From Alphaproteobacteria bacterium (GTDB taxonomy: Bacteria; Pseudomonadota; Alphaproteobacteria; CAAHEQ01; UBA3637): a stretch of 64,000 nucleotides of DNA. Position numbers and translations under genes: made by a program. Below, in pieces: positions 50,941-60,927 of the stretch (the first letter of the stretch is position 1; each line of letters starts with the position of its first letter). The notes beneath the pieces were generated by a model. It was not told the DNA's origin and searched no databases. It saw only the letters and a list, made by a program, of their open reading frames with translations. Where the stretch lies: NCBI GenBank assembly GCA_017559525.1, contig JAFYRI010000003.1, positions 62,001 through 126,000 of the forward strand. Direction: 5' to 3'.

Positions 50941-51555
50941 ATGAAAAAGTTTTTCTTGGTGTCTGTAATGATGATGTTTTCTATTCCAGCATTGTCACAG
51001 GTAGAAAATGCAAATGAGTTTCCGTCAAATGAATGGGGTATGGATGATACACTTTTTGTTGATGATACAGTTGAAAGTGCGTCAAATACACTTGTTGCGC
51101 CAGCGCCTACAGCTTCTGTAAAATCAAGTGTGGCTACTTCTGGAACATTGCAAGGGGGAGGTTTGTTTCCTGAACTTGGTAGTGATGTAGAACATCAAAA
51201 AAAAGAAAGAGGCTCTGAAAAAATTTTGCTGATTATCGATAATGTTAAGATTGTTCAACCGGCTTTAAATGGTCGCGCTTTTTGTATGGGGACAATGACA
51301 TTGCAAAATGATTTAAATATTAGATTGCAAAAAATTGATTTAAATATGAATTATGGTGGATTAGACGTGCCTCTTAGTTTTTCTGATGTGTCGCCGTTGG
51401 GGGGAACTCAAACACGTAAGATTGGGTGGGCTGGTTCTTTTTGTGATAGTATGTTGTCTGTTCCTAAAATGGAAGTTACATCATGTATTGCAAGAACGTT
51501 ATCAAAGGAACAATGTCAAGCTAAGTTGCAATATAAGCCTATAGAAGGCAAATAG
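50941..51555 (+). CDS. Exported protein of unknown function
   Basis: A 204-residue product with a signal peptide (MKKFFLVSVMMMFSIPALS, cleavage about 19-20) and AAGGAATT before the ATG. Residues 20-90 are low-complexity and acidic, then Ser/Ala/Thr-rich. A compact domain follows (about 94-190: ILLIIDNVKIVQP, NGRAFCMGTMTLQNDLNIRLQKIDLNMNY, IGWAGSFCDSML, CIARTLSKEQCQAKL) with four cysteines that could form two disulfides. No family recognised. It is 14 bases upstream of the lytic transglycosylase and probably co-transcribed, suggesting an envelope role. Confidence 0.75.
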   Translation: MKKFFLVSVMMMFSIPALSQVENANEFPSNEWGMDDTLFVDDTVESASNTLVAPAPTASVKSSVATSGTLQGGGLFPELGSDVEHQKKERGSEKILLIIDNVKIVQPALNGRAFCMGTMTLQNDLNIRLQKIDLNMNYGGLDVPLSFSDVSPLGGTQTRKIGWAGSFCDSMLSVPKMEVTSCIARTLSKEQCQAKLQYKPIEGK

Positions 51556-51569
51556 AAGCTCTAAAATTA

Positions 51570-53288
51570 ATGATGCGTTTTTGTGTTTTACTAGTATGTG
51601 TATTTTGTTTGATGATTGGTGCGACTGCTGTTCGGGCCGATTATCAGACATTGGGTAATGTTGATGTAAAAACGTATCGAGATATTTTTGCCGCACAAGA
51701 TAAAGGTCATTTTAAAACAGCGGATTCTTTGGTAAAAAAATTGAAAAATAAATCATTAATGGGATATGTATTATATGATAGATATTTTTCAAAAAGTTAT
51801 AAAACCAAAAAAGAAGAAATTGTATCGTGGTTGAAGAAATATGGTTCTTTAGCGGTAGCTGATGATATGTATGCATTAGGACAACAAAAAAAAGCGAATG
51901 TTAAAAAGTTAAAACCAAAAGGTATTTTTGGTAGTCGTACAGGGGCTTGTACCTTTGTGATGCGAGAAGAAGCAATTGATTTAATCCGTAATGTTCCTTT
52001 TAATGGATTGGGAAAAACTAGACGTGCTGAAGCAAAAAAAATAATGAATCAAATTGCTCGTTATATTTCCCGAGGAAAAACATTAAGTGCCAAACAATTG
52101 ATTGACGGTAAAAAGGCTGATAATTTGTTTAATCGTTTTGAGCATAATTCAGCTAGAACAGCTTTAGCTTTTTTGTACTTTTTGGATAATGAAAATGAAT
52201 TAGCTTTATCTTATGCTGAACATGCTGTAAATGGTTCGGGTGGAGATATTCCGCTTGCTTCTTGGACTGCAGGGTTAGCTGCATGGCGTATGGAAGATTA
52301 TGAACGGGCTGCGCATCATTTTGAACAAACAGCGGGATATAGAAAAACCTACCCATTATTACGGGCGGGCTCAGCTTTTTGGGCTGCTAGAGCTCATTTA
52401 AGATTGGGGAATTATGAAAAAGTCGGCGATTATTTAGAATTGGCATCTGAATATCCTAGAACATTCTACGGTTTTATGGCAATGCGCTTGTTAGGACAAG
52501 ATTTAACACATGTATGGGATAAGCCTGCAACAGATCAAGATGATATTGGTGGTGATTTTTCTCATCCAGCATTAGAACGTTTTTATGCATTGCATCAAAT
52601 TGGTCAAAATGAGTGGGCTAAGCGCGAATTATCAAAGCTGTATTTAGAGGCAGATAAGGAGGCCAAAGGTGTATTGTTAATGATTTCAGCTCAAAAGGGG
52701 TTTGATAATGAATTGTTGGCAATATCTGGTGAAGTTAGTGGTCAACGAGATATGCGTTATCCAGCACCTCAGTGGATTCCGATAGATGGATGGAAAGCTG
52801 ATAAGGCTTTGGTGTTTTCTTTTGTAAAACAAGAATCTTGTTTTAATGTGCGGGCTGAAAGTGCTGTAGGAGCTATTGGATTAATGCAAATTATGCCAGA
52901 TACAGGACGAGAATTGGCACAAAAAATGGATTATCCATGGAGTGTTAGACGGTTGAAGGAACCTGAGTATAATTTGTCTTTGGGTCAAAATTATTTGTTG
53001 AGTTTGTTGGATAATGGTGAAGTTAATTATAATTTGATCTTTTTGGCGGTGGCTTATAATGCGGGGCCAGGTAATTTGGCTAAATGGAAAAAACGTATGA
53101 ATTATCAAAATGATCCGTTATTATTTATTGAAAGTATTCCATCCAAAGAAACGCGCAGTTTTGTTGAACGTATTTTGGTGAATTATTGGGTATATCGTTC
53201 CTTGATGAGTCAGTCTATGCAGTCTTTGGATGATGTAGTTGGTGGTTTATGGCCGATTTATCGCGCTCGTGATAACCAGGATAACTAA
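51570..53288 (+). CDS. slt: Soluble lytic murein transglycosylase, Slt70-like
   Basis: Periplasmic enzyme that cuts murein glycan strands to give 1,6-anhydroMurNAc ends. The 572 residues have a signal peptide (cleaved after AVRA, about residue 22), a long helical superhelix (about 25-410; TPR-like FLDNENELALSYAEHAVNGS, AHLRLGNYEKVGDYLELAS) and the goose-lysozyme-like catalytic domain: catalytic Glu in FVKQESCFN, GAIGLMQIMPDTG and VAYNAGPGNLAKWKK. It matches Slt70-type enzymes in size. The Shine-Dalgarno is weak, consistent with coupling to the gene 14 bases upstream. Confidence 0.94.
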   Translation: MMRFCVLLVCVFCLMIGATAVRADYQTLGNVDVKTYRDIFAAQDKGHFKTADSLVKKLKNKSLMGYVLYDRYFSKSYKTKKEEIVSWLKKYGSLAVADDMYALGQQKKANVKKLKPKGIFGSRTGACTFVMREEAIDLIRNVPFNGLGKTRRAEAKKIMNQIARYISRGKTLSAKQLIDGKKADNLFNRFEHNSARTALAFLYFLDNENELALSYAEHAVNGSGGDIPLASWTAGLAAWRMEDYERAAHHFEQTAGYRKTYPLLRAGSAFWAARAHLRLGNYEKVGDYLELASEYPRTFYGFMAMRLLGQDLTHVWDKPATDQDDIGGDFSHPALERFYALHQIGQNEWAKRELSKLYLEADKEAKGVLLMISAQKGFDNELLAISGEVSGQRDMRYPAPQWIPIDGWKADKALVFSFVKQESCFNVRAESAVGAIGLMQIMPDTGRELAQKMDYPWSVRRLKEPEYNLSLGQNYLLSLLDNGEVNYNLIFLAVAYNAGPGNLAKWKKRMNYQNDPLLFIESIPSKETRSFVERILVNYWVYRSLMSQSMQSLDDVVGGLWPIYRARDNQDN

Positions 53289-53363
53289 CCTACTTTTATC
53301 TTGACAAATCAAGAATTTTATTGTATGTTTCCCCCAACTTATTTGAATGAAAGGTATTAGAAA

Positions 53364-54998
53364 ATGACACCAGAAATTATCGCAAAAATGTTCCCAAATC
53401 CTCTGCCGACTATCGCAGAAATTGAAGCTAAATATCCGCCTCGTCAATTACCAGAGGGGGCAAAAGTTATGCGTGTGGCACCAAGTCCAACTGGCTTCTT
53501 ACATGTTGGTACAATTTATCAAGGGATTATTGCTGAACGTGTTGCGCATCAAAGTGGAGGTGTGTTTTTTGTTCGTGTGGAAGATACCGATCAAAAACGC
53601 AAAAAAGAAGGGGCTTTGGAATTGATTTTGGAATCTTTCCCACGTTATGGGTTGCATCCGGATGAAGGTGTGAATATGGCTGGTGAAGATGTGGGGTCTT
53701 ATGGACCATACACACAATCTTTGCGTAAAGATATTTATCAAGCCTATGCCAAAAAATTATTAGAAGAAGGCAAGGCCTATCCGTGTTTCTGTACGCCGGA
53801 AGATGTGGATTTGACTCGTAAGATTCAAGAAAAAATGAATGTGCGTCCGGGATATCATGGTCAATATGCCAAATGTCGTAATTTGACGGATTCTCAAATT
53901 TTGGAAAATTTGGAAGCTGGTCGTAATTGGGTGCTTCGTTTTAAATCAACGGGTAATTATGATGAAAAAATGGCTGTTAAAGATTTGGCTAAAGGTATGT
54001 TGATGATGCCACAAAACGATATGGATATCGTGATTTTAAAAAATGATGGGTTGCCAACATATCATTTTGCTCACGTGGTTGATGATCATTTAATGGGTAC
54101 AACACATGTTTCTCGTGGTGATGAATGGATTTCTTCTACACCGCTTCACATTCAATTGTTTGCTGCAATGGGGTGGAAAACACCAAAATATGCGCACCTT
54201 GCAACATTGCAAAAACTCGATAACGGTAATAAACGCAAATTGTCAAAACGCCACGATGCCGAAGCATCTATTACATATTTCTGGGAAAAAGGTTATCCAG
54301 AAATGACCGTTGTTGAATATTTGACGAATATTTTGAATGCAAACTTTGAAGATTGGCGTAAGGCAAATCCGATGGAGCCGGCTGAAAACTTCCAAATGAA
54401 CTTTAATAAGATTTCTAACACAGGCGGTGCTTTGTTTGACTTTGTTAAAATGCATAGTATTTCTAAAGATGTTATTGCCAGAATGACGGCTGAAGAAGTC
54501 TATGAAGCTGTGTTAAAATGGGCAAATGATTACAATAAACCATTGGTCGAAAAATTATCTGCTAACCGTGATTATGTGACAGCCATTTTGAATATTGAAC
54601 GCGGTATTGGTGCCAAATCTCGTAAGGATTTGGTTAAATGGGAAGATGTTGAAAATGAATTGACATTCTTCTTTGATGATACATTTATGGCTCATCCGGA
54701 ACTGTTGGAAAAATTTGAAGCGGCTGACGTGAAAAAAGTGGCTGCCGAATTTGCTGCTATTTATGATGAAAACGATGACAAAGATACTTGGTTTGGTAAA
54801 ATTAAGCAAGTGGCAAGTGCAAATGGTTTTGCAACGGATATGAAGGTCTATAAAGCTAATCCAGCCGATTATAAGGGATCTGTAGCAGATGTGGCTAAAA
54901 TTTTACGTGTATTAGTGACAGGTCGTGAACAAACGCCTGATTTGTATGCCATTATGAAAATATTGGGTAAGGATAAAACCTTAAGTCGATTATCTTAA
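53364..54998 (+). CDS. gltX: Glutamyl-tRNA synthetase, long (Clostridia-like) type
   Basis: Charges tRNA-Glu. The 544 residues show the class I motifs HVGT (47-50, HIGH-like, within APSPTGFLHVGT) and KLSKR (KMSKS-like). Compared with usual alphaproteobacterial GltX (about 440-470 residues), this protein has a 30-residue N-terminal extension (MTPEIIAKMFPNPLPTIAEI...), an insertion with CFCTPEDVD ... GYHGQYAKCRNLT, and a long C-terminal part ending in QTPDLYAIMKILGKDKTLSRL. These segments resemble the long GltX I remember from gut Clostridia, suggesting that the gene was acquired. The enzyme identity is secure, the origin is inference. Confidence 0.96.
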   Translation: MTPEIIAKMFPNPLPTIAEIEAKYPPRQLPEGAKVMRVAPSPTGFLHVGTIYQGIIAERVAHQSGGVFFVRVEDTDQKRKKEGALELILESFPRYGLHPDEGVNMAGEDVGSYGPYTQSLRKDIYQAYAKKLLEEGKAYPCFCTPEDVDLTRKIQEKMNVRPGYHGQYAKCRNLTDSQILENLEAGRNWVLRFKSTGNYDEKMAVKDLAKGMLMMPQNDMDIVILKNDGLPTYHFAHVVDDHLMGTTHVSRGDEWISSTPLHIQLFAAMGWKTPKYAHLATLQKLDNGNKRKLSKRHDAEASITYFWEKGYPEMTVVEYLTNILNANFEDWRKANPMEPAENFQMNFNKISNTGGALFDFVKMHSISKDVIARMTAEEVYEAVLKWANDYNKPLVEKLSANRDYVTAILNIERGIGAKSRKDLVKWEDVENELTFFFDDTFMAHPELLEKFEAADVKKVAAEFAAIYDENDDKDTWFGKIKQVASANGFATDMKVYKANPADYKGSVADVAKILRVLVTGREQTPDLYAIMKILGKDKTLSRLS

Positions 54999-55005
54999 TA
55001 TTGAA

Positions 55006-55032
55006 AAATCCTCTGTTTGGAGGATTTTTTTT
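55006..55032 (+). terminator. Terminator of gltX
   Basis: AAATCCTC and GAGGATTT pair around TGTTTG and run into nine T. Confidence 0.92.
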
Positions 55033-55033
55033 T

Positions 55034-55289
55034 AGTGAGAAGTTTGTTAATTTTAAATTTATTGTTGAAAAAAAGATTGTTTTGGTATTGCTGAAATTTT
55101 GAGTTTCTTTTGGTAAGTCTAGGAATAAATGTTTTATACATTGTGCGTTTTTTTAGACCTTAGGACAGATAATATTTGTCGTAAAAATCACTTTGAGGAA
55201 AGTAAAAAATAAGTGATAATTTGTTAAAAAAAGCTTTTATTACAAATTAATATTGATATATTTCTTTTTGTTGTAGATTTATTTTTTTC
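55034..55289. other. AT-rich stretch upstream of infA
   Basis: About 255 bases with many short A and T runs. I see no open frame or structured RNA; it probably only holds the approach to the infA promoter. Confidence 0.6.
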
Positions 55290-55318
55290 TTGCAAATTGG
55301 ATAAAAATATTCTATAAT
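55290..55318 (+). promoter_or_regulatory. Promoter of infA
   Basis: TTGCAA (55290-55295) and a perfect TATAAT (55313-55318) with a 17-base spacer, 35 bases before the infA ATG; AGGAG lies in between. Confidence 0.8.
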
Positions 55319-55353
55319 GCGCTCATCTTTAGATGATTTTATAGGAGATTTTT

Positions 55354-55575
55354 ATGGCTAAAGAAGAAGTATTACAATTTACAGGAACTGTTGTTGAAGC
55401 ATTACCAAATGCTACTTTTCGTGTGAAATTAGAAAATGATCATGAAATTTTGGCTCATACATCTGGTAAAATGCGCAAATTCCGTATTCGTGTGATGGTT
55501 GGTGATAAAGTTGAAATTGAAATGACACCATATGATTTGACTAAGGGACGCATTGCATTCCGTCATAAAGCATAA
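55354..55575 (+). CDS. infA: Translation initiation factor IF-1
   Basis: Small OB-fold protein (73 residues) that binds the ribosomal A site during initiation. It reads [24 protein letters not shown], then [33 protein letters not shown], near the family consensus throughout. It has its own strong promoter and is followed after 53 bases by a membrane-protein gene with its own GGAGGGG site. Confidence 0.98.
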   Translation: MAKEEVLQFTGTVVEALPNATFRVKLENDHEILAHTSGKMRKFRIRVMVGDKVEIEMTPYDLTKGRIAFRHKA

Positions 55576-55628
55576 GTAATATCTAAGCATATTATATTGT
55601 CGACAATAATTTCATTAGGAGGGGAATT

Positions 55629-56858
55629 ATGGATTTTATATCAGTTATAGTAGCTTTTTTAGGCGAATTTTTGATGGGATTTTTGGGGGCAAAATGGGCG
55701 GTTTCTATTGCGAAAAAACTTGGGGATGGGGAAAAAATAGATTTTTCTTTCCTTTTGGGTGTTGTTATTCTATTGACATCATTTGTTTGTGTCAGCCTTG
55801 TTTTTGGAAGTAATTTGGATGGTGGAAATCCATTCTTTTTCTATGCCGTTTTAGCAATGGGCTTAGTTGTTATGGTATTGTCTGATATGAAATGGCCACC
55901 ATTGCATTATGCGCTTGGATTGACTGGGATATGTTTGATTTCTTCATACTTTTTGCCTGTAACGGTTGGAAGTGGATTTGAAGGATTTTTGATGCATATT
56001 GGTCTTTCTGGTATATGGGTTGTTTTGACATGGTTATTTGTTCAAATGGATCGAATTCCGTTTATGTCGATGACACTTTCATTGGTTTTTGCTATTTTTT
56101 ATTTTTTGTTATCTAATGTTTTTCATATTTTTGATGCTGTATTCGGTTATTTAGTTATTACTTTAGTTGTTGTTCAAATGGGTATAAATACTTATTTAAA
56201 GAAAGGATATTTTCCTGGCTTAGAAAAAATTGCAGCAACTTTTGTAGCATTTGTTTTTGCAGGAATGGCTGTATATGCTGTTGCAAACGGTTTTACTTCT
56301 GGGGTTATTATTCTTTATTCTTACATAATAATGGAAGTTGTGTTATCTATAATTGCATCTATTGCTATTTATCAACGTTTTGTGCCGGTTTATCCATTTA
56401 TAATAGAGCAAGCTTTATTTTTAAAAGAAAAAGCTGGGCAAGCTTTTAAATTTGTTATGTATTGGTATTTTTTAATAGCGTGTTTAGGTGTTTTGAGTGT
56501 TTTAGATAGAGGATTGCCTGTCGCTTCATTTTTTATCGCAGTTATTTTTTTCTTAATTCATATATATATGCGCTTAAAATCATGGGGTGAGTCTCCAGTT
56601 AAGTTACGGGATTTGTGGAAAGATGCTAAAATGGGGCTGCAACAACTCAAGGCCGAAGTAGGCAAAATATCTGAAACTAAAAAACAAAAAACACAGATGG
56701 AAGCTGTTGAAATCTCTTCAATTGATCAAAAAAATGAAAAGGTGGTTGCTCCTCAAGAAAATAAGTCCAAGTGTAAAACAAAAGTATCATTAACTAAAGA
56801 TAAAAAGCCATCTAAAATATCGCGAAAAGCCCCTAGAAAAGTAAAGGGGAGTAAATAG
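55629..56858 (+). CDS. Polytopic membrane protein with Lys-rich C-terminal tail
   Basis: No family recognised. The 409-residue product has about ten hydrophobic helices between residues 1 and 315 (for example VVILLTSFVCVSLVFG, LSLVFAIFYFLLSNVFHIF, YLVITLVVVQMGI, VASFFIAVIFFLIHIYM) and then a strongly basic cytoplasmic tail of about 90 residues (KKQKTQMEA, KSKCKTKVSLTKDKKPSKISRKAPRKVKGSK). GGAGGGG precedes the ATG. It lies between infA and uvrB, six bases before the latter, so it may be part of an infA-X-uvrB transcript. The tail could bind nucleic acid or phospholipid head groups. Confidence 0.78.
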   Translation: MDFISVIVAFLGEFLMGFLGAKWAVSIAKKLGDGEKIDFSFLLGVVILLTSFVCVSLVFGSNLDGGNPFFFYAVLAMGLVVMVLSDMKWPPLHYALGLTGICLISSYFLPVTVGSGFEGFLMHIGLSGIWVVLTWLFVQMDRIPFMSMTLSLVFAIFYFLLSNVFHIFDAVFGYLVITLVVVQMGINTYLKKGYFPGLEKIAATFVAFVFAGMAVYAVANGFTSGVIILYSYIIMEVVLSIIASIAIYQRFVPVYPFIIEQALFLKEKAGQAFKFVMYWYFLIACLGVLSVLDRGLPVASFFIAVIFFLIHIYMRLKSWGESPVKLRDLWKDAKMGLQQLKAEVGKISETKKQKTQMEAVEISSIDQKNEKVVAPQENKSKCKTKVSLTKDKKPSKISRKAPRKVKGSK

Positions 56859-56864
56859 GGGTAT

Positions 56865-58895
56865 ATGTCGACGGTTAATTCTTTGATTCCACTATATGAA
56901 AAGCAAAATTTATCAGGCGATGCAGATTTTAAACTGCACTCGCCTTTTTCTCCTGCTGGAGATCAACCTCAAGCTATTAAAGAGTTAACAGCTGGATTAC
57001 GCCAAGGAGAACGTAATCAAGTTTTGTTGGGTATTACAGGATCGGGTAAAACTTTTACAATGGCGCATATTATTAATGAGTTGAAAAGACCAGCTCTTAT
57101 TATGGCGCATAATAAAACATTGGCTGCACAATTATATGCGGAGATGAAGGCATTTTTTCCAGAAAATGCGGTAGAGTATTTTGTGTCCTATTATGATTAT
57201 TATCAACCAGAAGCCTATATTCCACGAACAGATACCTTTATTGAAAAAGATTCGGCTATTAATGAACAAATTGATCGCTTACGTCACTCCGCAACACGTC
57301 ATTTATTGGAACGGCGAGATGTAATTGTTGTATCTTCTGTGTCGTGTATTTATGGTTTGGGATCGGCCGAATCATATTCATCTATGGCGTTTCGTCTTGT
57401 AAAAAATACATTCATTGACATGAAAGATTTAATCCGTCGGTTAGTAGAATTACAATATAAACGTAATGATCTGGCCTTTGAACGGGGATGCTTTCGGGTG
57501 TCGGGTGATGTGATAGATATTTTTCCATCTCACTTAGAAGATTCGGCATGGCGACTGAGTTTTTTTGGCGATGAATTGGAAACAATCCACGAATTTGATC
57601 CACTCACGGGACGTAAAAAGTTAGAATTACCCGATATTATTGTTTATCCGGCTAGCCATTATGTGACACCTCGTCCGGCATTACATCAAGCGATTACAAC
57701 GATTAAAAAGGAATTAAAAGAACGTCTTGCTTTTTATGAAGCAAATAATCAACCGTTGGAGGCTCAACGTATTGCCAGTCGTACCAAGTATGATTTGGAA
57801 ATGTTGGAAGCCACAGGTTCATGTAAAGGTATTGAAAACTATTCACGTCATTTGACAGGTAGAAAAGCTGGAGAAGTTCCACCAACATTATTTGAATATA
57901 TGCCAGATGATGCGTTGTTGTTTATTGATGAATCTCATGTGACAGTGCCTCAAATCGGTGCAATGTATAAGGGGGACTATTCCAGAAAAACAACTTTGTC
58001 AGAGTACGGTTTCCGATTGCCTAGTTGTTTGGATAACCGACCGCTGAAGTTTGAAGAATGGAATGCGATGCGTCCAAAGACTATTTTTGTGTCTGCAACG
58101 CCAGCGCCGTGGGAAATGGAACAATCCAAAGGCTCCTTTACTGAACAAATTATTCGTCCAACCGGTTTGTTGGATCCAGAATGTATTGTGCGACCGGTGG
58201 CGACTCAAGTGGAGGATTTATTGGCCGAATGTATTGAGGCATCTCAAAAGGGCGATAGAGTGTTAGTGACGACATTAACAAAAAAAATGGCTGAAGATTT
58301 AACGGAATATTTGGCGGAACGAGGCATAAAAGTTCGTTATATGCATTCGGATATTGATACGTTAGAACGTATTCAAATTATTCGGGACTTACGTTTAGGA
58401 ACATTTGATGTGTTGGTGGGCATTAACTTGTTGCGTGAAGGGTTAGATATTCCTGAATGTGGTTTGGTGGCAATTTTGGATGCTGATAAAGAGGGTTTTT
58501 TACGTTCGGCGACCTCTTTAATTCAAACAATTGGTCGTGCGGCTAGACATCAAAACGGTCGTGTTATTTTGTATGCCGATAAAATAACGCGTTCCATGAA
58601 TATTGCGTTGACTGAAACTGCTAGACGGCGTGAAAAACAAATGGCGTTTAATGCTGAACATGGTATTACACCTAAAACCGTTAAAAAAGAAATACCCGAT
58701 TTGATTAAAGAATTTGGTGATTTGGTACCGGAAGGTATTGATCGTTCCACTGAAAAGGTTATGCAAAATACCGGTAAACTGATTGAAAAGTTGCGTGCTC
58801 AAATGTTGAAAGAGGCAGAGGCCTTGAACTTTGAGGAGGCGGCAAAATTACGTGATAAAATTAAATGTTTAGAAGAACAGGAATTAAAATTATGA
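56865..58895 (+). CDS. uvrB: Excinuclease ABC subunit B (UvrB)
   Basis: Damage-verifying helicase of nucleotide-excision repair, acting with UvrA and UvrC. The 676 residues are standard. Seen are [14 protein letters not shown], Walker A GITGSGKT, the DNA-clamping beta-hairpin [25 protein letters not shown], helicase motif DESH ([10 protein letters not shown]), [25 protein letters not shown] and the C-terminal UVR domain ([15 protein letters not shown]), which contacts UvrC. Its stop overlaps the next ATG (ATGA). Confidence 0.98.
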   Translation: MSTVNSLIPLYEKQNLSGDADFKLHSPFSPAGDQPQAIKELTAGLRQGERNQVLLGITGSGKTFTMAHIINELKRPALIMAHNKTLAAQLYAEMKAFFPENAVEYFVSYYDYYQPEAYIPRTDTFIEKDSAINEQIDRLRHSATRHLLERRDVIVVSSVSCIYGLGSAESYSSMAFRLVKNTFIDMKDLIRRLVELQYKRNDLAFERGCFRVSGDVIDIFPSHLEDSAWRLSFFGDELETIHEFDPLTGRKKLELPDIIVYPASHYVTPRPALHQAITTIKKELKERLAFYEANNQPLEAQRIASRTKYDLEMLEATGSCKGIENYSRHLTGRKAGEVPPTLFEYMPDDALLFIDESHVTVPQIGAMYKGDYSRKTTLSEYGFRLPSCLDNRPLKFEEWNAMRPKTIFVSATPAPWEMEQSKGSFTEQIIRPTGLLDPECIVRPVATQVEDLLAECIEASQKGDRVLVTTLTKKMAEDLTEYLAERGIKVRYMHSDIDTLERIQIIRDLRLGTFDVLVGINLLREGLDIPECGLVAILDADKEGFLRSATSLIQTIGRAARHQNGRVILYADKITRSMNIALTETARRREKQMAFNAEHGITPKTVKKEIPDLIKEFGDLVPEGIDRSTEKVMQNTGKLIEKLRAQMLKEAEALNFEEAAKLRDKIKCLEEQELKL

Positions 58896-59713
58896 TATCT
58901 TTTTTGAAAATTATATTGTTGGGATGTATTATTGGCTATGTTGGATTTGGCATGATGGTTTATTTTATGCCTCATTTATTTTTGTATCATCCAGATGTTG
59001 TCAAACCAAGTATTGATAAAATGATGGAAAAAATACCCGAGATCCAAGAGGTTTCTTTGTCGGATTCATCGGATGCCTATGGATGGTATGTGCCAACACA
59101 AAATGCGCAAAAGGTTGTAGTTTTCTTTCATGGCAATTCAGACAATTGTAGTTATTTTTTAAACAGAGCAAAACCTTTTGTAGATAATGGATATGCCGTC
59201 TTGATGGTAGAGTATCAAGGATTTGCCGATCGTAAGGGAAAGCCTAATCAAACCTCTATGGAACAGGATGTTCGCTTAGCTATTGCGTTTTTAAATAGTA
59301 AAGGATTTGAAAATAAAGATATCATATTATATGGTCATTCTATGGGAACATATTTAGCGGTGTATGGAGCTAGTGAATTAGGACAACAAAATCCATTTGA
59401 TGCCGTACTTTTGGAGGCCCCATTTACCAGTGTTGCCGATGTAGCGGATAAAGCCAGTTTTTATTTATTCCCCGTGCGTTTATTGTTGTATGGTAATACA
59501 TATGACAGTATGACACGCATTCATCGTATTAACACACGTTTGTTAATTGGACACGGTGTTCCCGATAAAGTTGTGCCATACGAACAAGGAGAGAGAGTAT
59601 TTGAAAAAGCTTTAAAACCTAAAGAATTTTTTTCAAGTGCTGAAGCGGGACATCGTGAATTGCCAGCATATGGATTTATAAGTGAAATTTTTTCTTTTTT
59701 AAATGAAAAGTAA
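58892..59713 (+). CDS. Membrane-anchored alpha/beta hydrolase
   Basis: Serine hydrolase of 273 residues anchored by an N-terminal helix (about 2-26, [22 protein letters not shown]). The start at 58892 overlaps the uvrB stop as ATGA. The catalytic triad is visible: Ser in [10 protein letters not shown], Asp in [15 protein letters not shown], and His in EAGHRELP; the oxyanion motif is [10 protein letters not shown]. The layout fits the Bem46/YfhR subgroup. The substrate is unknown. Confidence 0.88.
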   Translation: MISFLKIILLGCIIGYVGFGMMVYFMPHLFLYHPDVVKPSIDKMMEKIPEIQEVSLSDSSDAYGWYVPTQNAQKVVVFFHGNSDNCSYFLNRAKPFVDNGYAVLMVEYQGFADRKGKPNQTSMEQDVRLAIAFLNSKGFENKDIILYGHSMGTYLAVYGASELGQQNPFDAVLLEAPFTSVADVADKASFYLFPVRLLLYGNTYDSMTRIHRINTRLLIGHGVPDKVVPYEQGERVFEKALKPKEFFSSAEAGHRELPAYGFISEIFSFLNEK

Positions 59714-59761
59714 AATAAATGATATGTAAAACAATAAAATAACAAAAAATATAAAAAATTG

Positions 59762-59790
59762 TTGACAAATACAAAAAAGAGTGTTAAAAT
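59762..59790 (+). promoter_or_regulatory. Strong promoter of the first Cys/His-rich protein
   Basis: TTGACA (59762-59767) and TAAAAT (59785-59790) with a 17-base spacer, 54 bases before the ATG at 59845. Confidence 0.82.
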
Positions 59791-59844
59791 GTGTCTAAAC
59801 TAGGCAGAATGCCATTTGTAAATAAAAAAACAAAGGGGAATAAA

Positions 59845-60339
59845 ATGAAAAAAGAATTGGTTTTACTTGGTTCTATGGTTGCTATGGCTGGTGCTTTAAG
59901 CTCTTGTTGTAAAAAAACGCCTGTTTATAATAATACTATTCCACCAGCTCCACGAGTTGTGAATTATAAAGATGGTGGAACAGCTTATGCGCCGTCTCAG
60001 CCTGTTCGTACTCAGCCAGTTCAACAACCTGTAAAAAAAGTGGGCCGTTGTACTCAGGTACAGCCTGTATTTCAAGCTCCAGTAACTCAGGTTCGTCCTG
60101 CAACTGTGGTTCAACCAATAGTTCAGCCTGTTTCTTATACTGGTCAATTAGTTGTTCCATCCCCAGGGGTAATTGAGGCAAACATTAATTATTCTAATAG
60201 TGGGGTATTATATAATGCTGCAACAGGTTGCAATAATGTTGTTATCCCTGTGTATAATGGAGGATATTGTTATCCACGTTATCAACATTGTCATCGTTCA
60301 TATTCATACCATCATCACAGACATCATCATTGTAGATAG
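59845..60339 (+). CDS. Lipoprotein with Pro/Val/Gln-rich body and Cys/His-rich end
   Basis: Predicted lipoprotein of 164 residues. The start at 59845 has AAAGGGG ahead; a GTG 18 codons upstream would lie at the promoter -10. The lipobox is GALSSC (Cys21), with Cys22 next. The middle is low-complexity (PVRTQPVQQPVKKV, VQPVFQAPVTQV, VQPIVQPVS). The C-terminal 35 residues are rich in Tyr, Cys and His, ending with CHRSYSYHHHRHHHCR, a likely transition-metal binding tail. It is the first of three neighbours with Cys/His-rich ends. No family recognised. Confidence 0.8.
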   Translation: MKKELVLLGSMVAMAGALSSCCKKTPVYNNTIPPAPRVVNYKDGGTAYAPSQPVRTQPVQQPVKKVGRCTQVQPVFQAPVTQVRPATVVQPIVQPVSYTGQLVVPSPGVIEANINYSNSGVLYNAATGCNNVVIPVYNGGYCYPRYQHCHRSYSYHHHRHHHCR

Positions 60340-60368
60340 AAAGTTGATAAAAAAGTTATTTAACCTTA

Positions 60369-60397
60369 TTGATGTGGAGAAAATGGTGGTGTAATAA
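60369..60397 (+). promoter_or_regulatory. Promoter of the second Cys/His-rich protein
   Basis: TTGATG (60369-60374) and TAATAA (60392-60397) with a 17-base spacer, 24 bases before the GTG start. Confidence 0.65.
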
Positions 60398-60421
60398 AAG
60401 TACAGAAGAAAGGAGTTTGTT

Positions 60422-60829
60422 GTGTCAAAAGAAAATAAAGGATCAGGGATGGATTTTATTTTAAAATCTATGGTAGGTAAAATGGTTGTTTTAGCTGGTG
60501 CTGTGATGTCTATGTCTTCTGCTTCAGCAAGACCAGAATGCCAACGGGTGGTTGTTCAGCCGAGAGAGGTTGTTTATGTGCCAGTACAACCAACTAGGAA
60601 AGTTTGTGTTGTCACAGAAACAATTCCTGCTCCTGTAGGAATTACGGTAAAAACTCAAAAAATTTATTTTGATCCAAGTTCTGGTTTTTACTATATCAAT
60701 GTTAATGGTCATCGCGTACGTTATATTAAAAATAAGCGTCGTCATCTTCCACCACCACCTCCTCCTTGTAGAAGATGTATTCATGGAACTATTGGTCATA
60801 AAGGTGGTTACCTTGGAAAACATAGATAG
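60422..60829 (+). CDS. Exported protein with polyproline and Cys/His-rich end
   Basis: A 135-residue protein starting at a GTG preceded by AGAAAGGAG. Its first 36 residues (MSKENKGSGMDFILKSMVGKMVVL..., signal cleaved after SASA) are closely similar to those of the next protein, marking the two as paralogues in their leaders. The body reads VQPREVVYVPVQPTRKV, then KTQKIYFDPSSGFYYINVNGHRV, followed by basic and proline-rich sequence (LPPPPPPCRRC) and HGTIGHKGGYLGKHR. The end may bind metal or anionic surfaces. No family recognised. Confidence 0.78.
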   Translation: MSKENKGSGMDFILKSMVGKMVVLAGAVMSMSSASARPECQRVVVQPREVVYVPVQPTRKVCVVTETIPAPVGITVKTQKIYFDPSSGFYYINVNGHRVRYIKNKRRHLPPPPPPCRRCIHGTIGHKGGYLGKHR

Positions 60830-60867
60830 TAAAAAATAATAAAAATCAGTGCGTTATGCGTGGATAA

Positions 60868-60896
60868 TTGACAAAACAAAAGAAAAGTGTTATACT
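60868..60896 (+). promoter_or_regulatory. Strong promoter of the third Cys/His-rich protein
   Basis: TTGACA (60868-60873) and TATACT (60891-60896) with a 17-base spacer, 31 bases before the ATG at 60928. Confidence 0.82.
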
Positions 60897-60927
60897 GAAA
60901 GTACAGATAAACAGAAAGGAGTTTACT

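Noticed and set aside
60868..60927. Upstream TTG start for the third Cys/His-rich protein
   Set aside because: The segment holds a near-perfect promoter; the paralogue next door begins at the position equivalent to 60928.
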